Positions 51,586 through 63,494 of a stretch of DNA of 64,000 nucleotides are shown here, in pieces. This DNA is from Actinostola sp. cb2023. Its lineage: Eukaryota > Cnidaria > Anthozoa > Actiniaria > Actinostolidae. The position numbers and the translations under genes are program-made. Each line of letters opens with the position of its first letter. The first letter of the stretch is position 1. The stretch is taken from assembly GCA_033675265.1 (NCBI GenBank), contig JAUJYZ010000245.1, forward strand, positions 216,001 to 280,000, read 5' to 3'. Below the pieces are notes generated by a model. The model was not told where the DNA came from. It searched no databases and was given only the letters and a program-made list of their open reading frames with translations.

Positions 51586-52740
51586 CTAGGACCTCCTTTC
51601 TCTACCCCTTCGTGCTCGTGGGAAAGACTGAAAAGAAAACTTCTTGTTTATGAAGAAGACATTATTTTTTACAGTGTGTGGAAGCGAGCCAGAACCATAC
51701 AACGCTCCACGGCCATTTCCGTCATGGCATTTCATTTCATAATATCGAAAACCATAAGTTATTTTTGTGTGTACAGCATAACATCCTGGATACTCCAGTG
51801 TCAAACAATCGGCCCAATGTAGTCTTTGTTTGATGGTTTTCCACGTCTGACCGCAAGAATCGTGTGGAATGGTTCAGCCCTAGTGGGGCAACTTCCGGTG
51901 CTGATTCCGTTGCACAATTCTTTTAGCTCTAAAATCTCTACTATTTATTTTTGTTTTGTTTTCTTGTGTATGTTCTCTGGTACGCAGAGATTTGACCCCA
52001 GTTCAAGTACTTGGATATGTTTTGAGGGAATAGACGTGCATGCCCGGCGCGCATGGTGCCGAAACGATGAAACTAAAGTGGAAATTAATTCCACTGATTT
52101 GGGATGTGACTTATGGGAATTACAATCCACTTATTTCGTCCAAATTCCTAACTAGATAAAAATTAACTTACAGAGTAAGTAAGTTAAAATCAGTGTTATT
52201 TTGAGTACTGTCGTGCGGGAATATAATGTAATTGCGCAAAATACTAAAACACCACAGGGTCAAACGAGACCCAAGTAAATATGTCTTATCTAAACCGACT
52301 CTTCGTCATATCCGCCACTGTAAGCCCACTACCTACATAAATAAACACCAGACCGGTTTCCTTACGGGAATGTAAACCAAAATCTCTTCATAAGAGTCCC
52401 GAAAAGAGGCTACTGCAATGTTGCAACTTTCTTCTGTTACCCTTAAGTCAACATGCCCCCATGTTGCTACGTTCAACAGTGTCAACTCGACAGTGATTGG
52501 ATCGTAAATGAATGGCAACGGGGCAAAATTTTCGAGATTGTTACCATATCTTCGTTATATCCCGGGTATTTAATTGTCATACCTGTGAAATCGCTGTTTG
52601 TAGGACCAACACTGACAGAACACACGCACAAACTGACAGTCTGGCGAAAGAAGAAAGAATATTACGGACAAAGAGGTCGTATAAAATTGAAGTGTTTCAC
52701 AATTACGTCTGAAGAACTTGTAATTTACAAAGGAAAGTAG
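51586..52740. other. Unassigned protein-like stretches on both strands
   Basis: Several open frames here look less like repeats than their surroundings. Plus strand: 52453-52740, 95 codons from ATG (MPPCCYVQQCQLD, then GKIFEIVTISSLYPGYLIV), and a Cys-containing frame ending at 52155 (STWICFEGIDVHARRAWC). Minus strand: about 52333-52530 (YDPITVELTLLNVATWGHVD) and about 51640-51810 (LEYPGCYAVHTKITYGFRYY). None matches a family I recognise, their splice sites are not clear and the strand is undecided. They could be exons of an unrecognised gene or old transposon coding. Confidence 0.25.
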
Positions 52741-54060
52741 ACAATACACGTGATTAACTGTAATTATTATACGCGCTTGCAGACTGAACCTATACTCACG
52801 TAAAGTTACAGTTCTAAGGAAGATGATAAGTCATAAACCACAACTACGCCTGGACTTCAGACCAGGACTCCAGACATTAATTGTGTCTAAATTCGTGTGT
52901 AAAATCCAACATATTCTAGAAATTGTTGTTCCTATGCTTGCTGACATTCGGACGCGAGGCCACGGAGCGCATGAGTTCGATTCTCTCGTACGTCCATTGA
53001 CACGCGCACGAGAAGTTTGTATACAAAGAAACTGGACTAACAACTATGCCAACATTTCGTAACCCTTAATCTCTCGATCAAATCTTAAACTAAAAGAAGA
53101 GATGACTGACAGATGAATAAAAACTTCAAGACTTTGGGATAAGCGAGGAAGAAAACGTTAAAAACACACAGACACTTACTTGATCATGCTGAAAGCCATC
53201 GACTCCCTTGACGACTATGGTTCAAAACAAAAGTCAACTTCAGCGAAGGGATTGCTGTCCTTGAAGATAGATTATTTGCAACGCTACAAGAGTGCTCAGT
53301 ACTCACCGGTGTTGAATCGTCAACATGTGACAACATTTGTGTGTTCGTAGAGTCTTATGTGAAAAACCTTTGACAGTTGAGCCACTTACAGAGTGGTGAG
53401 TGACACGTGTTTCCGGCTATCCCATTGAATGTCAGCCAAGCGCGCGCCAACTTCTGAGAATGTCTGAAACTTCAGGCGAATACTTTGAATAAGTTTCTTC
53501 TTTCTGATCCCAAACGCAGATTTCTCAACTAAAAATGAGTATGAATTTCTTAAGCCAAACACGCAGAGGAAAGTTATGGAGCTTCTTCGTGAATGTCGTG
53601 TTTTGTAAATTTATCTGATAATGTATTCACAGTGGTTGTTGATTTCTCCAACAAAACATTCCGCTATCATGTTAATGCCGATCGTTTAGTGTTTCAGATT
53701 GCGTTGTAGGAATATGTGAACTCCTAACCTCTTGGAAATGGGAAGAAAATGATTATTGGAAAGTGGATAGTATATCAGTAGGAATTGCGACTAGATTCCT
53801 TGAGGAGATTCATTTGCACCAAATGAACTGTTGTGATATCAACACGTAGTGAATATTTCCAATAATATTTTGAGAAAAAGTGAATAGAAATTGGAGTGAG
53901 AAATATATTGGTGAATGATTCAAGATAGACTGGTGTATAAATTAAGGAAAAGAAAGAGAGAAAGAAAAAGAAAGAAAAAGAAGGATGACAAATGTATGAT
54001 GAACGAGATTCAACCAAGCATGCGGACAGCAAGAAGGACCCCAAGAGAAAGAAAGGAGGA
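52741..54060. other. Single-copy spacer
   Basis: AT-rich sequence without arrays. A strong donor-like site lies at 53175-53180 on the minus strand with a possible 35-bp exon before it, but its upstream phase cannot be satisfied. No gene is called. Confidence 0.5.
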
Positions 54061-54067
54061 CTGAGGA

Positions 54068-54679
54068 CTGAGAAGAAGATGAAGAAGAAGATGAAGAAGA
54101 AGAAGAAGAAGAAGAAGAAGAAGAAGAAGAAGAAGAAGAACTGAGAAGAAGAAGAAGAAGAAGAAGAAGAAGAAGAAGAAGAAGAAAGAAGAAGAAGAAG
54201 AAGAAGAAGAAGAATAAGAAGAAGAAGAAAGAAGAAGAAGAAGAAGAAGAAGAAGAAGAAGAAGAAGAAGAAGAAGAAGAAGAAGAAGAAGAAGAAGAAG
54301 AAGAAGAAGAAGACGAAGAAGAAGAAGAAGAAAGAAGAAGAAGAAGAAGAAGAAGAAGAAGAAGAAGAAAGAAGAAGAAGAAGAAGAAGAAGAAGAAGAA
54401 GAAGAAGAAGAAGAAAGAAGAAGAAGAAGAAGAAGAAGAAAAAGAAGAAGAAGAAGAAGAACTGAGAAGAAGAAGAAGAAGAACTGAAGAGAACTGAACT
54501 GAGAAGAAAGAAGAAGAAGAAGAAGAAGAAGAAGAAGAAGAAGAAGAAGAAGAAGAAGAAGAACTGAGAAGAAGAAGAAGAAGAAGAAGAAGAAGAAGAA
54601 GGAGAAGAAGAAGAAGAAGAAGAAGAAGAAGAAGAAGAAGAAGAAGAAGAAGAAGAAGAAGAAGAAGAAGAAGAAGAAC

Positions 54680-54710
<31 letters not shown>

Positions 54711-54837
54711 AAGAAGAAGAACTGAGAAGAAGAAGAAGAAAAAGAAGACGAAGAAGAAGAACTGAGAAGAAGAAGAAGAACTGAAGACGAACTGAACTGA
54801 GAAGAAGAAGAAGAAGAAGAAGAAGAAGAAGAAGAAC

Positions 54838-54868
<31 letters not shown>

Positions 54869-55015
54869 AAGAAGAAGAAGAGAAGAAGAAGAAGAAGAAG
54901 AAGAAAGAAGAAGAAGAAGAAGAAGAAGAAGAAGAAGAAGAAGAAGAAGAAGAAGAAGAACTGAGAAGAAGAAGAAGAAGAAAAGAAGAAGAAGAAGAAG
55001 AAGAAGAAGAAGCCG
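54068..55015. repeat. (GAA)n array, about 0.95 kb
   Basis: AAG/GAA trinucleotides with repeated GAACTGAGAAG and GAAAGAAG interruptions. On the minus strand it reads TTC. Purine-rich GAA tracts of this length can form triplex and sticky DNA. Assembled length is probably approximate. Confidence 0.98.
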
Positions 55016-56200
55016 GTGTAAAACAACAGTAACACTAAAATAACAATGACTGAAGAGAAAGTATTGATGACCAGCACCAACAGACCGACTAACTGTAGCT
55101 CATTGATAAACGAGGGCGTAGAATGAACCATCTGGTCAAGTCGAGATTTAGTAGTTGGTTGAAAGAAAGTTATTCCCAGACAACTAGTTATTCAAGCCGG
55201 GGATGCAGGAGAGAAGGGGTCACAATATTTGACTGGAAAGCCCCTGGAAAGGCAAAACACATTGTAGGTAAACCTAGTTACACCCAGCTCAGTTAATTGA
55301 AAGTTTATTGACACATTTTAATTATGCTCAACCTGTGGCCCCTCGCCCTAAAGCTAGGAAGAAAAGACTGTCCAAATGTATAATTTTAAACTGATTTGCA
55401 GTTACACCCAGCTTATCGTAAAAAAAATAAAAATTGTGCCTAGCCTATGAACCGCTGGCTCGTCCTGGTCGCGCAGGGGAAAACCCTGAAAGTATTAAGA
55501 CACTAGAAAAACACGGAGCAAACTGCAGCCCTAATTGAACGCTTATTGAATTAGCCTTGATATTATGCTCAGTGTGAACCCTTTGCGCCGGCCCTCGAGG
55601 CCTGGAAAAATCCACCGACAATTTAAAAAGACGTCGCCCCAACATTTAGTCAAGACAAAGAAAGCAGTAGGAGCTGATCTAGAAACACATCATTCTATGT
55701 TCATCAGTGATACTGACAGATACTGATATAAGTGTGGAAAGGTGCCGTGCCAGGAGGAAGCTATAAGGATCGAGAGCCGAAACTAGCAAGCATGCATAAA
55801 ATATATAAAAAATGAACTAGAAGTTCTTGGAGATGCGTGATACTGTACTTTTTAGATAAAACAATGGTAATAAATTTCTTAAAAGTGTCAATTGTATTTT
55901 TAACAGACGTTTCGGGCATAGTGTGATCAACCGTTGTGTTTACACGTGACTGATAATTAAAGTAGCGCGCGCTGACTAACAAGGATCGAATTCAGTACAG
56001 TGAAATATGTGTAAAACTGAAATTAAGAGTGTACAAGCTATAAAATGTATATATAGTGAAAATTAATGGTCATTTTATGAGGTTGTAATGTTCCTAGTCT
56101 ATAAATAAGTTCCATAAAATATTGCGTTGACGTTCCTGCTGCAGAATAACTGTCTATGTCATCCAGTATCTCAAAATTGTAATTACAAGTCCTGATGTAC
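55016..56200. other. Single-copy spacer
   Basis: No exon, array or inverted repeat is recognised; short open frames only. Confidence 0.5.
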
Positions 56201-56229
56201 GTGTTTCTTTAGAAAATTTAGAGTCACTT

Positions 56230-56580
56230 TTATAATAAATACGAACGTTCTGGAATCAAACGACAATTAAACTTGGTAACTAACTGATTAGGGATAAACA
56301 AGGCAACCAACCCAATGACGTCATTGTCAACCAGTCTTTCCAAATGGTTGACATAGTTTAGCTGCTTTAAAGATGTAAATAATAATGTGGAGGAACAACC
56401 GTGTACGAAAATCCTGCGGTATACAGCGGATCTTGTGTAGATCTTACAGCTTGCGATGAAATTAATGAAAAGTCTAAGAACAGCTGACACACTGTATAGA
56501 GTTATATGTTTATTATGTACGATATTTCGGCTGGCCAAACCAGCCTTCTTCAGGTACAATGATGGAGACTCAAGTGCAAT
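56230..56580 (-). mobile_element. Penelope-like element terminal fragment
   Basis: The DNA around the hammerhead, in particular about 56230-56515 downstream of it on the minus strand, is taken as the remnant of a Penelope-like terminal repeat. An open frame of 109 codons crosses it, but no reverse transcriptase or GIY-YIG motif is visible. The other end of the element was not found, so the borders are a guess. Confidence 0.45.
56516..56558 (-). ncRNA. Minimal type I hammerhead ribozyme of a Penelope-like element
   Basis: On the minus strand the order is: stem I half TGTAC, core CTGAAGA, an extra A, stem II GGCTGG with loop TTTGG and CCAGCC, core GAAA, then TATC (a one-pair stem III, cleavage expected after C at 56521) and the stem I half GTACA. 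All invariant core bases (CUGANGA and GAAA) are present, and stems I and II pair perfectly. Such minimal hammerheads, with a one- or two-pair stem III and an extra A before stem II, are known from the terminal repeats of Penelope-like retroelements. Confidence 0.8.
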
Positions 56581-56998
56581 TGTAATATATAGGTAAAATA
56601 AGAAGGAAATGATGTAAGGTTATAAAATTTCAAAAAATGTAAAAAATGTAAAAAAATATATAAAAAAATTAATGTAAATAAAGATGTAGTCACTTGTAAA
56701 TAAACTTCACGGCAGCCGCAGTATTGGAATGTCTGATCCTTGGACTAGCCTGCAGGCCAGGCCTGCAGGGTACGAATGACATGCTATACACCACATTGAC
56801 CGCGCCTCGATCAATGAATGATAACGAAATCCATTTAAAAGGATTATCAAGGTGTTTCTGAGTAAATTTGGGGTCCAATATTTGCAGCAGATGGTGGGCA
56901 TTGGTGCGTGAGAAAACCCAACCTAAGTTAATTCAATTGTGATTTTATTCTTTGAATTCCTATCTTGCTCCCCTAGGCCCAGCCCTGGCCTTTCCCTG

Positions 56999-57606
56999 CT
57001 GGCATACCCACAGGCATCCCAAGCAATAAACATGTAAAAAAAAAAAACGGAAAAAAAAAACGTCAATGAAATGAAAAATGGCTTTGTGTCTTGTTGTATT
57101 ATTTATAGTTATCGAATTCATGAATAATTAATGAGTTAAATACAATAGAAATCACTACCGTGAAGGACATCTGTAAATCGGATACAGATTCGTCCTCATT
57201 TGCATTCAACTTTAACTTGGATTTTCTCGGCCAAACTGCTTCCTATCATCCAAATTATAGTAAAACATCCACTTATACATCGTTGGATTCGATAAGTAAT
57301 ATACAATATTCGCGTCCGATCTGTATGGGATTTACAAACTCTCGCCTACGGCTCGAGTTTGTAAATCCCATACAGATCGGCCGCTCATATTGTATATAGT
57401 ACATAAAGTCATATCTGGTAGTTTTATCCGCATTAGACGCTGTTTTTATTATCAGGTACAGGGAGAAAAATAATAAAAACAGCGTCTAATGCGGATAAAA
57501 TACAACAAGACACAAAGCCATTTTTCATTTCATTGACGTTTTTATTTTTCTAATTTTTAGGTTCACTGCAGGACATGTTTATTGCTTGGGCTGCCTGTGG
57601 CATACC
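56999..57606. mobile_element. Nested foldback element holding F1 copy 2
   Basis: Outer arms CACAGGCATCCCAAGCAATA and TATTGCTTGGGCTGCCTGTG, inner arms GTCAATGAAATGAAAAATGG and CCATTTTTCATTTCATTGAC, and a further hairpin TTTATCCGCATTAGACGCTG with its complement (57423-57500). Inside them lies 57121-57400, a copy of the F1 repeat of 7371-7640 with its own 26-bp hairpin (57316-57341, 57355-57380). Thus inverted repeats are stacked within one another. Confidence 0.85.
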
Positions 57607-57994
57607 ACGCAGAGCGATGCTTGCAAGTTGGACTTCTTACCAAGTAACGCGTAATACCTTATTGTTGCGTCCCTTGATCTGCCACACTACACGAACTGTT
57701 ACAAGCTGACTTTCGTCATAAAATTTGTAAAATCAAGTGATTCAAAAGCTGAGTCCGCTTCAGCATCAAGAACACTCACCTTGTACCCCTCGGCCCCACC
57801 CAGTCCTACCCTTTGCCCACCACAACTGGCGGGGGTCAAAAGTCACAACTGTGACTGTTTGATAGTGATAAGTTTGCTGACCATAAGGAATTACCTTCCC
57901 AGAATCCCCTTCATGGATAAAGTTCAGATAAAGTTCACATAGTGCCTCAGCATTGTCTCAGGCGCCTTTCAACAGTTTTAGGGTGTGCTAAAAA

Positions 57995-59265
57995 TTGAAC
58001 ACAAATATCACCTCTAACCACAGGTAGCCCAAGCTCATCAATTGAAGCTTTACTAAAATTTATTAAAAATCTAAAATACGATAAATCGTTTTTAAATTGT
58101 CTGTATTTGTTCTTTGTGAGTTTATTTAACTTTGGGGAAAATTTGGTGTCGTTACGATTAAAATTAAGGATACGGTTCACCTTGAGTGGAAAAAGTTTGA
58201 CGATTTTTTGTTTTTGTCACTAACGGATGGATTTCATATCGAAATTTCATTTTTTAGTGTTTTCTGGTTGAAAATGTTTTTTATTTACGAGATATTCGCA
58301 AGAAACACGGATTTCTGATTTCTAAACACAACGTCTTTGGTGTCATAATCCCATTAGGACCGGGAGTCCTGTAATGCTTCTTTCGGTACCTTCTCTAGAT
58401 CCTGTCCCTATTTGATGGTTTTCGCTTTTTTTGATTTCGGAATATTATTATTTTACGATCGTAGCAGGCAGCCTCGCGAAGACTTTGAAGTTTGAGCGCA
58501 AACGAGAGCAATAAGTAATACGACCTTACTATTTCTGCGTCCTCAATGTAAACAATGTGGTGAAGGATGAACGTGATTGGATGGCATGGTGTCCGTTGCA
58601 GGAAGTGGGCGTGACAATGTTTGCAAATTTTCAAAGGTCATTTTCTCCTTGTTGAGTTTTCGCAAAGTTACCAAGATATTTTTGAATTAATAGGGTACTT
58701 AGATTTGATGGATTTTGCTAAAACTTTGACACAAGTTAGCAGACTAACTGAAGATAAAAACCGTGTCAGGGATTTTTGATTTTGATTTTTGCTCAAAAGT
58801 TATAACGTGTTAACTGAAGAAGAAACAAACATTTATGATTGATTAAACTTCAACTAAGATAACTTTTGATCGACATCGAATATGACAAAAGCCTGACACG
58901 GTTTGACAGGTCAAAGTGTCGTGATTAATATGGTATAAAGATCAATAGAGTCGGATGTAACGCAAGGTCTATTAATTCGGTCAAACGGAGACGGTCGTTT
59001 TCAAAACAATGACCCGCGACGTCTCCATTTTTAATTTAAAAGAAAATATCACGGTATTATAGCGATCTTCATTCTATTAGCTTTAAAATGATGTAAAGTT
59101 GATGGGAATTGGTCAAATAATAAGGAAATTAAAAATGTTTTCCGAGACGTACCCGCCAAGGTGAACCGTATCCTTAAGCGAGTTATAGCCGTTTATCGTA
59201 TTTTCGATTTAAATTTACACTGCATATATAGCTTCAAATGGTGAGCTTGGGCTACCTGTGCTCTA
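57995..59265. mobile_element. 1.27-kb inverted-repeat element
   Basis: The ends are mirrored: CACAGGTAGCCCAAGCTCAT (about 58020) and GTGAGCTTGGGCTACCTGTG (about 59241). Further in, TTAAGGATACGGTTCACCTT (about 58164) is mirrored by AAGGTGAACCGTATCCTTAA (about 59158). The interior shows no transposase motif; one 79-codon minus-strand frame (58395-58634) is unremarkable. Confidence 0.8.
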
Positions 59266-59576
59266 ACTTGATATAAAGCAATCTAAAACTGACGTTTTCT
59301 CCACTTTCGTTCTTCTTGCTCTCTTCAGTTTTTTCTTGTTAGTTTTATTTTTGTCTTCCTAATTACAGAACTTATAAATGCGAGGCATTTTCAATGGTAC
59401 AATTCTGTCCGGTGCCAGTCATTGTTTTACAATGACTGGCACCGGCTCCACACAAAACAAAATTGTTTTCAATTTTTGTAATCTTTGCATATATATATTA
59501 TTGGGGTTCCTGTGCATTGCCTTGTCAAAATCAAAACGTTTTTATTTCAAAATACCTGAAAGACAAATCGGATAAA

Positions 59577-60390
59577 AATCAAAGCAATGAAACAAAAAGG
59601 AAAGGAAAAGAAACAAAAAAAGAGAGAAAATGAAACGGCTCCTTGGTTTTGGTCACGGTCCCACCCCTCCCATATCAAAAGAAAGACAAAAAAGAAAACT
59701 CGAAAAAGAAAAAAAGAAATAATGGGACGATTCTCTCGAGACATTCTAAGAAGCTGAGACATCGAATCGGCTTACGTAAAGGGTGAAGATTTCGGCCCCG
59801 CCCGCGCTATCCCGGTGCTGCATAAAACTAGGTCCTAACCAAAAGGCCAGTGATGGAGGGGATATCCGGCCCCTAAGCCATAACTTCAGATAAACCCTAT
59901 TAGACCATTGCTCCATCTAGTCACTCATATTATATTAAGGTGTGATTTTTGTAGTCTATTCGGCGAAGCTTCACTGATATGCTAATACTACGTAGTGTAA
60001 TAGTCCTTAGGGAGGTCACGTGACTAAGGTTTGGAATTGACAACAGCCCGCGGGGACAGGGTTAAAATCATAGATGCATGCATTAAGAAACCGGGACAAA
60101 ATAAATACGCGAGGAAAGACCCATGTGGCTTTATTCAGTCGAGTATTTATTACGGAGAACTGAAGTGATTTAACGCGCTAAATAAAGAAGGAAAAAAAAA
60201 CAGAAAAAAAAAGATCGACTCCTGTGAGAGTCGAACTCCAGACCTTCAGCTCCTTAGTTTTGGTCACGGTCCCATCCCTCCCATATCAAAAGAAAGACGA
60301 AAAAGAAAACTCGAAAAAGAAAAAGGAAAAAGAAATAATGGGACGATTCTCCCGAGGCATCTTGATTCTAAGAAGCTGAGACATCGAATC
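59577..60390. repeat. Direct repeat of about 170 bp, two copies
   Basis: TTTTGGTCACGGTCCCACCC, CCATATCAAAAGAAAGACAA and AAGCTGAGACATCGAATCGG occur at about 59640-59772 and again at about 60256-60395 in the same orientation, about 93% alike. The intervening 480 bp holds no array or gene. Confidence 0.85.
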
Positions 60391-60689
60391 GGCTTACTTA
60401 AAAAAAGCGGGAAAGTGCAGTCTCAACATAAGTCAGTACGAGTGCTTGGTATGTTCTTGTACCCGAGAGAATGTTATGAGCGGATTTTGATATTCCCCAT
60501 ATACGACGTTGCAAACAAAAAGATTTGAGCCGACGGCAAAATGGTGGATGATATTCCATATTGAACCTAAATTATGTTGATATCCAAGAAACATACCAAA
60601 ATTAATACTCAAGTAATGCTAGAATATTTCCAGTAGTGTAAACACTGTGAAGCTTTCGGACCTTTCGTCTATGACTGACATTGTTGATA

Positions 60690-61210
60690 TGCCTATTTCA
60701 ATAAACGTTGATCATGGATCAGTCTGAAATGGATGATCTGAGACCGAGAGGAATTGTGGGTGGTTTATAGTAATTGGTATGAAATTGCCAGTGTCAAAAT
60801 TTCTTATGAGATCTACGATGTAAATTTTGAATTAAAACTGCAGCTCGTACCCACAATTCCTCTTGGTCTCAGATCATCCATTTCAGATCTTCCATGATCA
60901 ACGTTTATTGACATAGGTGTATATAGCTAATTGCATAATCGTTGTCGGGTTGAAAATCATGAAAGCTATGACCAAAAGGAATTCTGGGAAATTAAAACTC
61001 TCAAATAACACCGTCAAATGATCGACCTTTTTATCCAGACTTGTAGGATCTTACTTAAATAGCTCATATACCTTCAAAACTACGAGAACATTGAATATAT
61101 CTGTATGTAATGCGGGTCATGAACTGATTTCCCATCCATCCTTGCGGTCTCAGCTTCTATGATTTATGATTTTCAACCCGACAACGATTATGCAATTAGC
61201 TATACAATTC
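60690..61210. mobile_element. Two adjacent foldbacks
   Basis: First pair: AAACGTTGATCATGGATC and GAAATGGATGATCTGAGACC (about 60702-60755), mirrored at about 60855-60915. Second pair: TTGCATAATCGTTGTCGGGT (about 60932) and ACCCGACAACGATTATGCAA (about 61175). The second pair is related to the arms at 18880-19352. Confidence 0.8.
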
Positions 61211-61663
61211 AGTAAGAAAGATGGATTGAATGAGTACATTTGTGTCATTTCTATTGTTTTAACTGGTGCTAATTATTACTAATCAGTTATTAATCTGTCA
61301 CAGGTATATTGTCTGTACTCTAATGTGCCAGAAAGCAATAGAGAAGCCCATATAGTATCCACTATATTTGCATCATCATTCCAAGGCAAACGATCACATA
61401 CAACCAGTGAAGGTATGCATTAGATCCATTTTCTCTTGCACTGCTGCCAACAGTATTCTGTAGAATGTATGGATATGGATATATTTATGGTACCAAATAA
61501 ACTATTGTCATTGTCATTGAATAAAACTAACGTTATTAGCATATGACCGCGACTTTTTAATGAAAAAAAAATGTAGAGATTTCGCGAGACTAGGTGATCG
61601 CTTTGCTCTTCCTTCGTGGATTTTCTCACACATCGAACAACTCGGTGGAGTTCAGGGAGAGAA

Positions 61664-61896
61664 CAGGGTAGCAAAGGGGTTACACGTGACGCGGCGGGAT
61701 TTGGCCCAAAAATGGCGCGTGAATCGTGAAAAACACTTCATAAACAAAAGATAAAACCGTGATCCGTGAATTTGCAAGAAAGACGTGCGCAAAATGGCTT
61801 CAAAGATTCTTTTTGAGTCGTGAATTTACGAAAAAATGGCACATGAAGCGTGATCACAATCCCCCCCCCCCCCCCCCCCCCCCCCTTGCTACCCTG
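61664..61896. mobile_element. Small non-autonomous DNA transposon with CAGGGTAG ends, copy 2
   Basis: A 233-bp element with perfect 11-bp ends CAGGGTAGCAA and TTGCTACCCTG, flanked by AGAGAA on both sides (61658-61663 and 61897-61902). The body is about 90% alike to copy 1 at 1870-2090, including the poly(C) run before the right end. It lies just beyond the sulfatase exons. Confidence 0.88.
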
Positions 61897-61987
61897 AGAG
61901 AATTCAGCTCCAAATCTCCCGTCCTATATTCGCCCCATTCTAGCTTCAACATTTCATCACGAAGAAATAATGAGTCTGTTCGCTCAC

Positions 61988-62206
61988 CTTTCCCTTCCAC
62001 GGCTTCCAATAGCCTGCTTCTTTGGCCACCTTGTAAGCTGCTGGATCTTGTGGGACATTAAGCGCGGGAACGGCGCTTTTCTTATAGACCTCCAATCGTG
62101 CACGAAGATTTTGAACAACATCCGGGAACTGTTGGCTAAGGTCTTTCCTTTCTTCCGGGTCAGCGGTGATATTAAAAAGAGCTTCTTTAACCATTTTGGT
62201 ATAATT
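61988..62206 (-). CDS. Sulfatase exon: C-terminal subdomain
   Basis: Encodes ALFNITADPEERKDLSQQFP, LRARLEVYKKSAVPALNVPQ and YWKPWKGK. This is the FDIxxDPxERxDLS signature and the closing W-x-P-W of arylsulfatase B-like enzymes. Acceptor atttttag, donor gtgagc, phase 0 at both ends. Confidence 0.93.
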
Positions 62207-62651
62207 CTAAAAATAAACGTAGGCAGATGGGCAGATGGTCGGGCAGATGGTCGGTTAACAGGAGGTGTTCGCTTACAAGAGGTTGTAGTTGTGACAGCTT
62301 TGGGCTGACAGCTTGAGTTTTTGTTTTTTGTTTTTGGATAGCTAGAGGTGGTCATACGATTCTAAGAATATTTTTATTTAAAACTTACTTGTAATCCTCC
62401 TGTTCCATTTCGCAGCTCCCCTCCCAGTTCAGGTGGTGTAAACCACTCGGTGTCTGGGGCGTCCTGTATGAGCTTCCAATCTTTATAACGCAATGCAGAC
62501 CCTAAAGTTTGAAAAAAAGGTTGTCCTTCTTTCTCTGGCATTCCAATAAGATCAATGTTGATGAGGATTTCATCTCTTGGAGAAGGCGCACCCGAGGAGA
62601 TGGTATCCCACGCGTTGATCCCATCGAGCTTTTTGCTGTCCACTTTTAGAC
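61988..62651 (-). CDS. Arylsulfatase B/I/J-like enzyme, two C-terminal exons (partial gene)
   Basis: Two exons (62389-62651 and 61988-62206) join in phase 0 and give 160 residues of the C-terminal part of a type I sulfatase. Members of the arylsulfatase B/I/J group remove sulfate esters from sulfated sugars, in lysosomes or after secretion. The catalytic Cys-x-Pro-x-Arg segment belongs to N-terminal exons, which are not in the window. The last exon ends at a good donor (GGAAAG/gtgagc), so a short final exon probably lies further left but was not recognised. Confidence 0.9.
62389..62651 (-). CDS. Sulfatase exon: LDG-x-x-x-W and second substrate-side region
   Basis: Encodes LKVDSKKLDGINAWDTISSG, APSPRDEILINID, ALRYKDWKLIQDAPDTEWFT and PPELGG. 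Relatives have PLDGFDVWKTISEGSPSPR, then EILHNID, AIRxGDWKLL and W.PPP. Acceptor gatcctccag, donor gtaagt, phase 0 at the end. Confidence 0.93.
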
Positions 62652-62874
62652 CTGGAGGATCGAGATAAAACATAATTATGCACACACAAAAATAAACTCT
62701 ACATTCCAACAAGAGTTACCCATTACCCAACGCTGCTGGAGGCCTGTGGTGTTTGGGTACGAAGAGGAAAAACTGCAGACCAAAATACACAGAGAGAGTG
62801 ACATGGTACTACGTGAAAGCTGACAACGTTATGGCCTTCGGCCTTACTCAGTTACGGAGTTTAATTTGATCCGT

Positions 62875-62880
62875 GGAAAA

Positions 62881-62946
<66 letters not shown>

Positions 62947-63400
62947 TCTTTATTTATATAGCGCTATTTCATAGTATGTCAATTAGCCATTTCAAAAACG
63001 AGTGGAGGACTGGGAACTAGTTTTTAGAATTACTCTAATTAAAAAATGAACCCCATCATAAGAAAGAGCATATCAGAATTAGTAAGTTTCAGGAGTTTGA
63101 TAGGGTTTGGACAAGTAGTAAATGAACTGCAGACATTCAAAAACTGCAAAAATTACAAAGAAATGTATGGTTACGGGGGACACTTGTCCCTGGTAAACAT
63201 ACATTTCTTTGTAATTTTTTAGATGTTTGGAAAGCTGTTACTCGTTCAATATCTAACTAAACCTATCAAAACTTTGTAAACTTACTAATTCTGATATGCT
63301 CTTTCTTGTGATGGGGTTCATTTTTTAATTAGATTAATTCTTAAAACTTGTTCCCAGTCCTCCACTCGTTTTTGAAATGGCTAATAGCGCTTTACAGAGT
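62875..63400. mobile_element. (ATA)n and a foldback with GAGTGGAGGACTGGGAAC arms
   Basis: An (ATA)n run (62881-62945) is followed by an inverted repeat. GTGGAGGACTGGGAACTAG and TTAAAAAATGAACCCCATCA (about 63002-63060) are mirrored by TGATGGGGTTCATTTTTTAA and GTTCCCAGTCCTCCACTCG (about 63308-63370). An inner hairpin pairs TACAAAGAAATGTATG with CATACATTTCTTTGTA (63154-63218). Confidence 0.88.
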
Positions 63401-63494
63401 GAAGAGTGATAAAAAGTAAGTTGTTATAGTGAGTGGATTTCCTGTGTCAGGGCTTTTGAGTGAGGGGAATGAAGTCGAATGTATTTGCTGTATA

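Noticed and set aside
53180..53214. Possible 35-bp first exon of the matrix protein (VVKGVDGFQHDQ)
   Set aside because: Splice sites look good, but no upstream exon with the needed phase is open and there is no signal peptide nearby.
60215..60250. tRNA-like sequence (GAGAGTCGAACTCC) on the minus strand
   Set aside because: It resembles a B box only; no A box, cloverleaf or tRNA length fits. It may be a SINE scrap.
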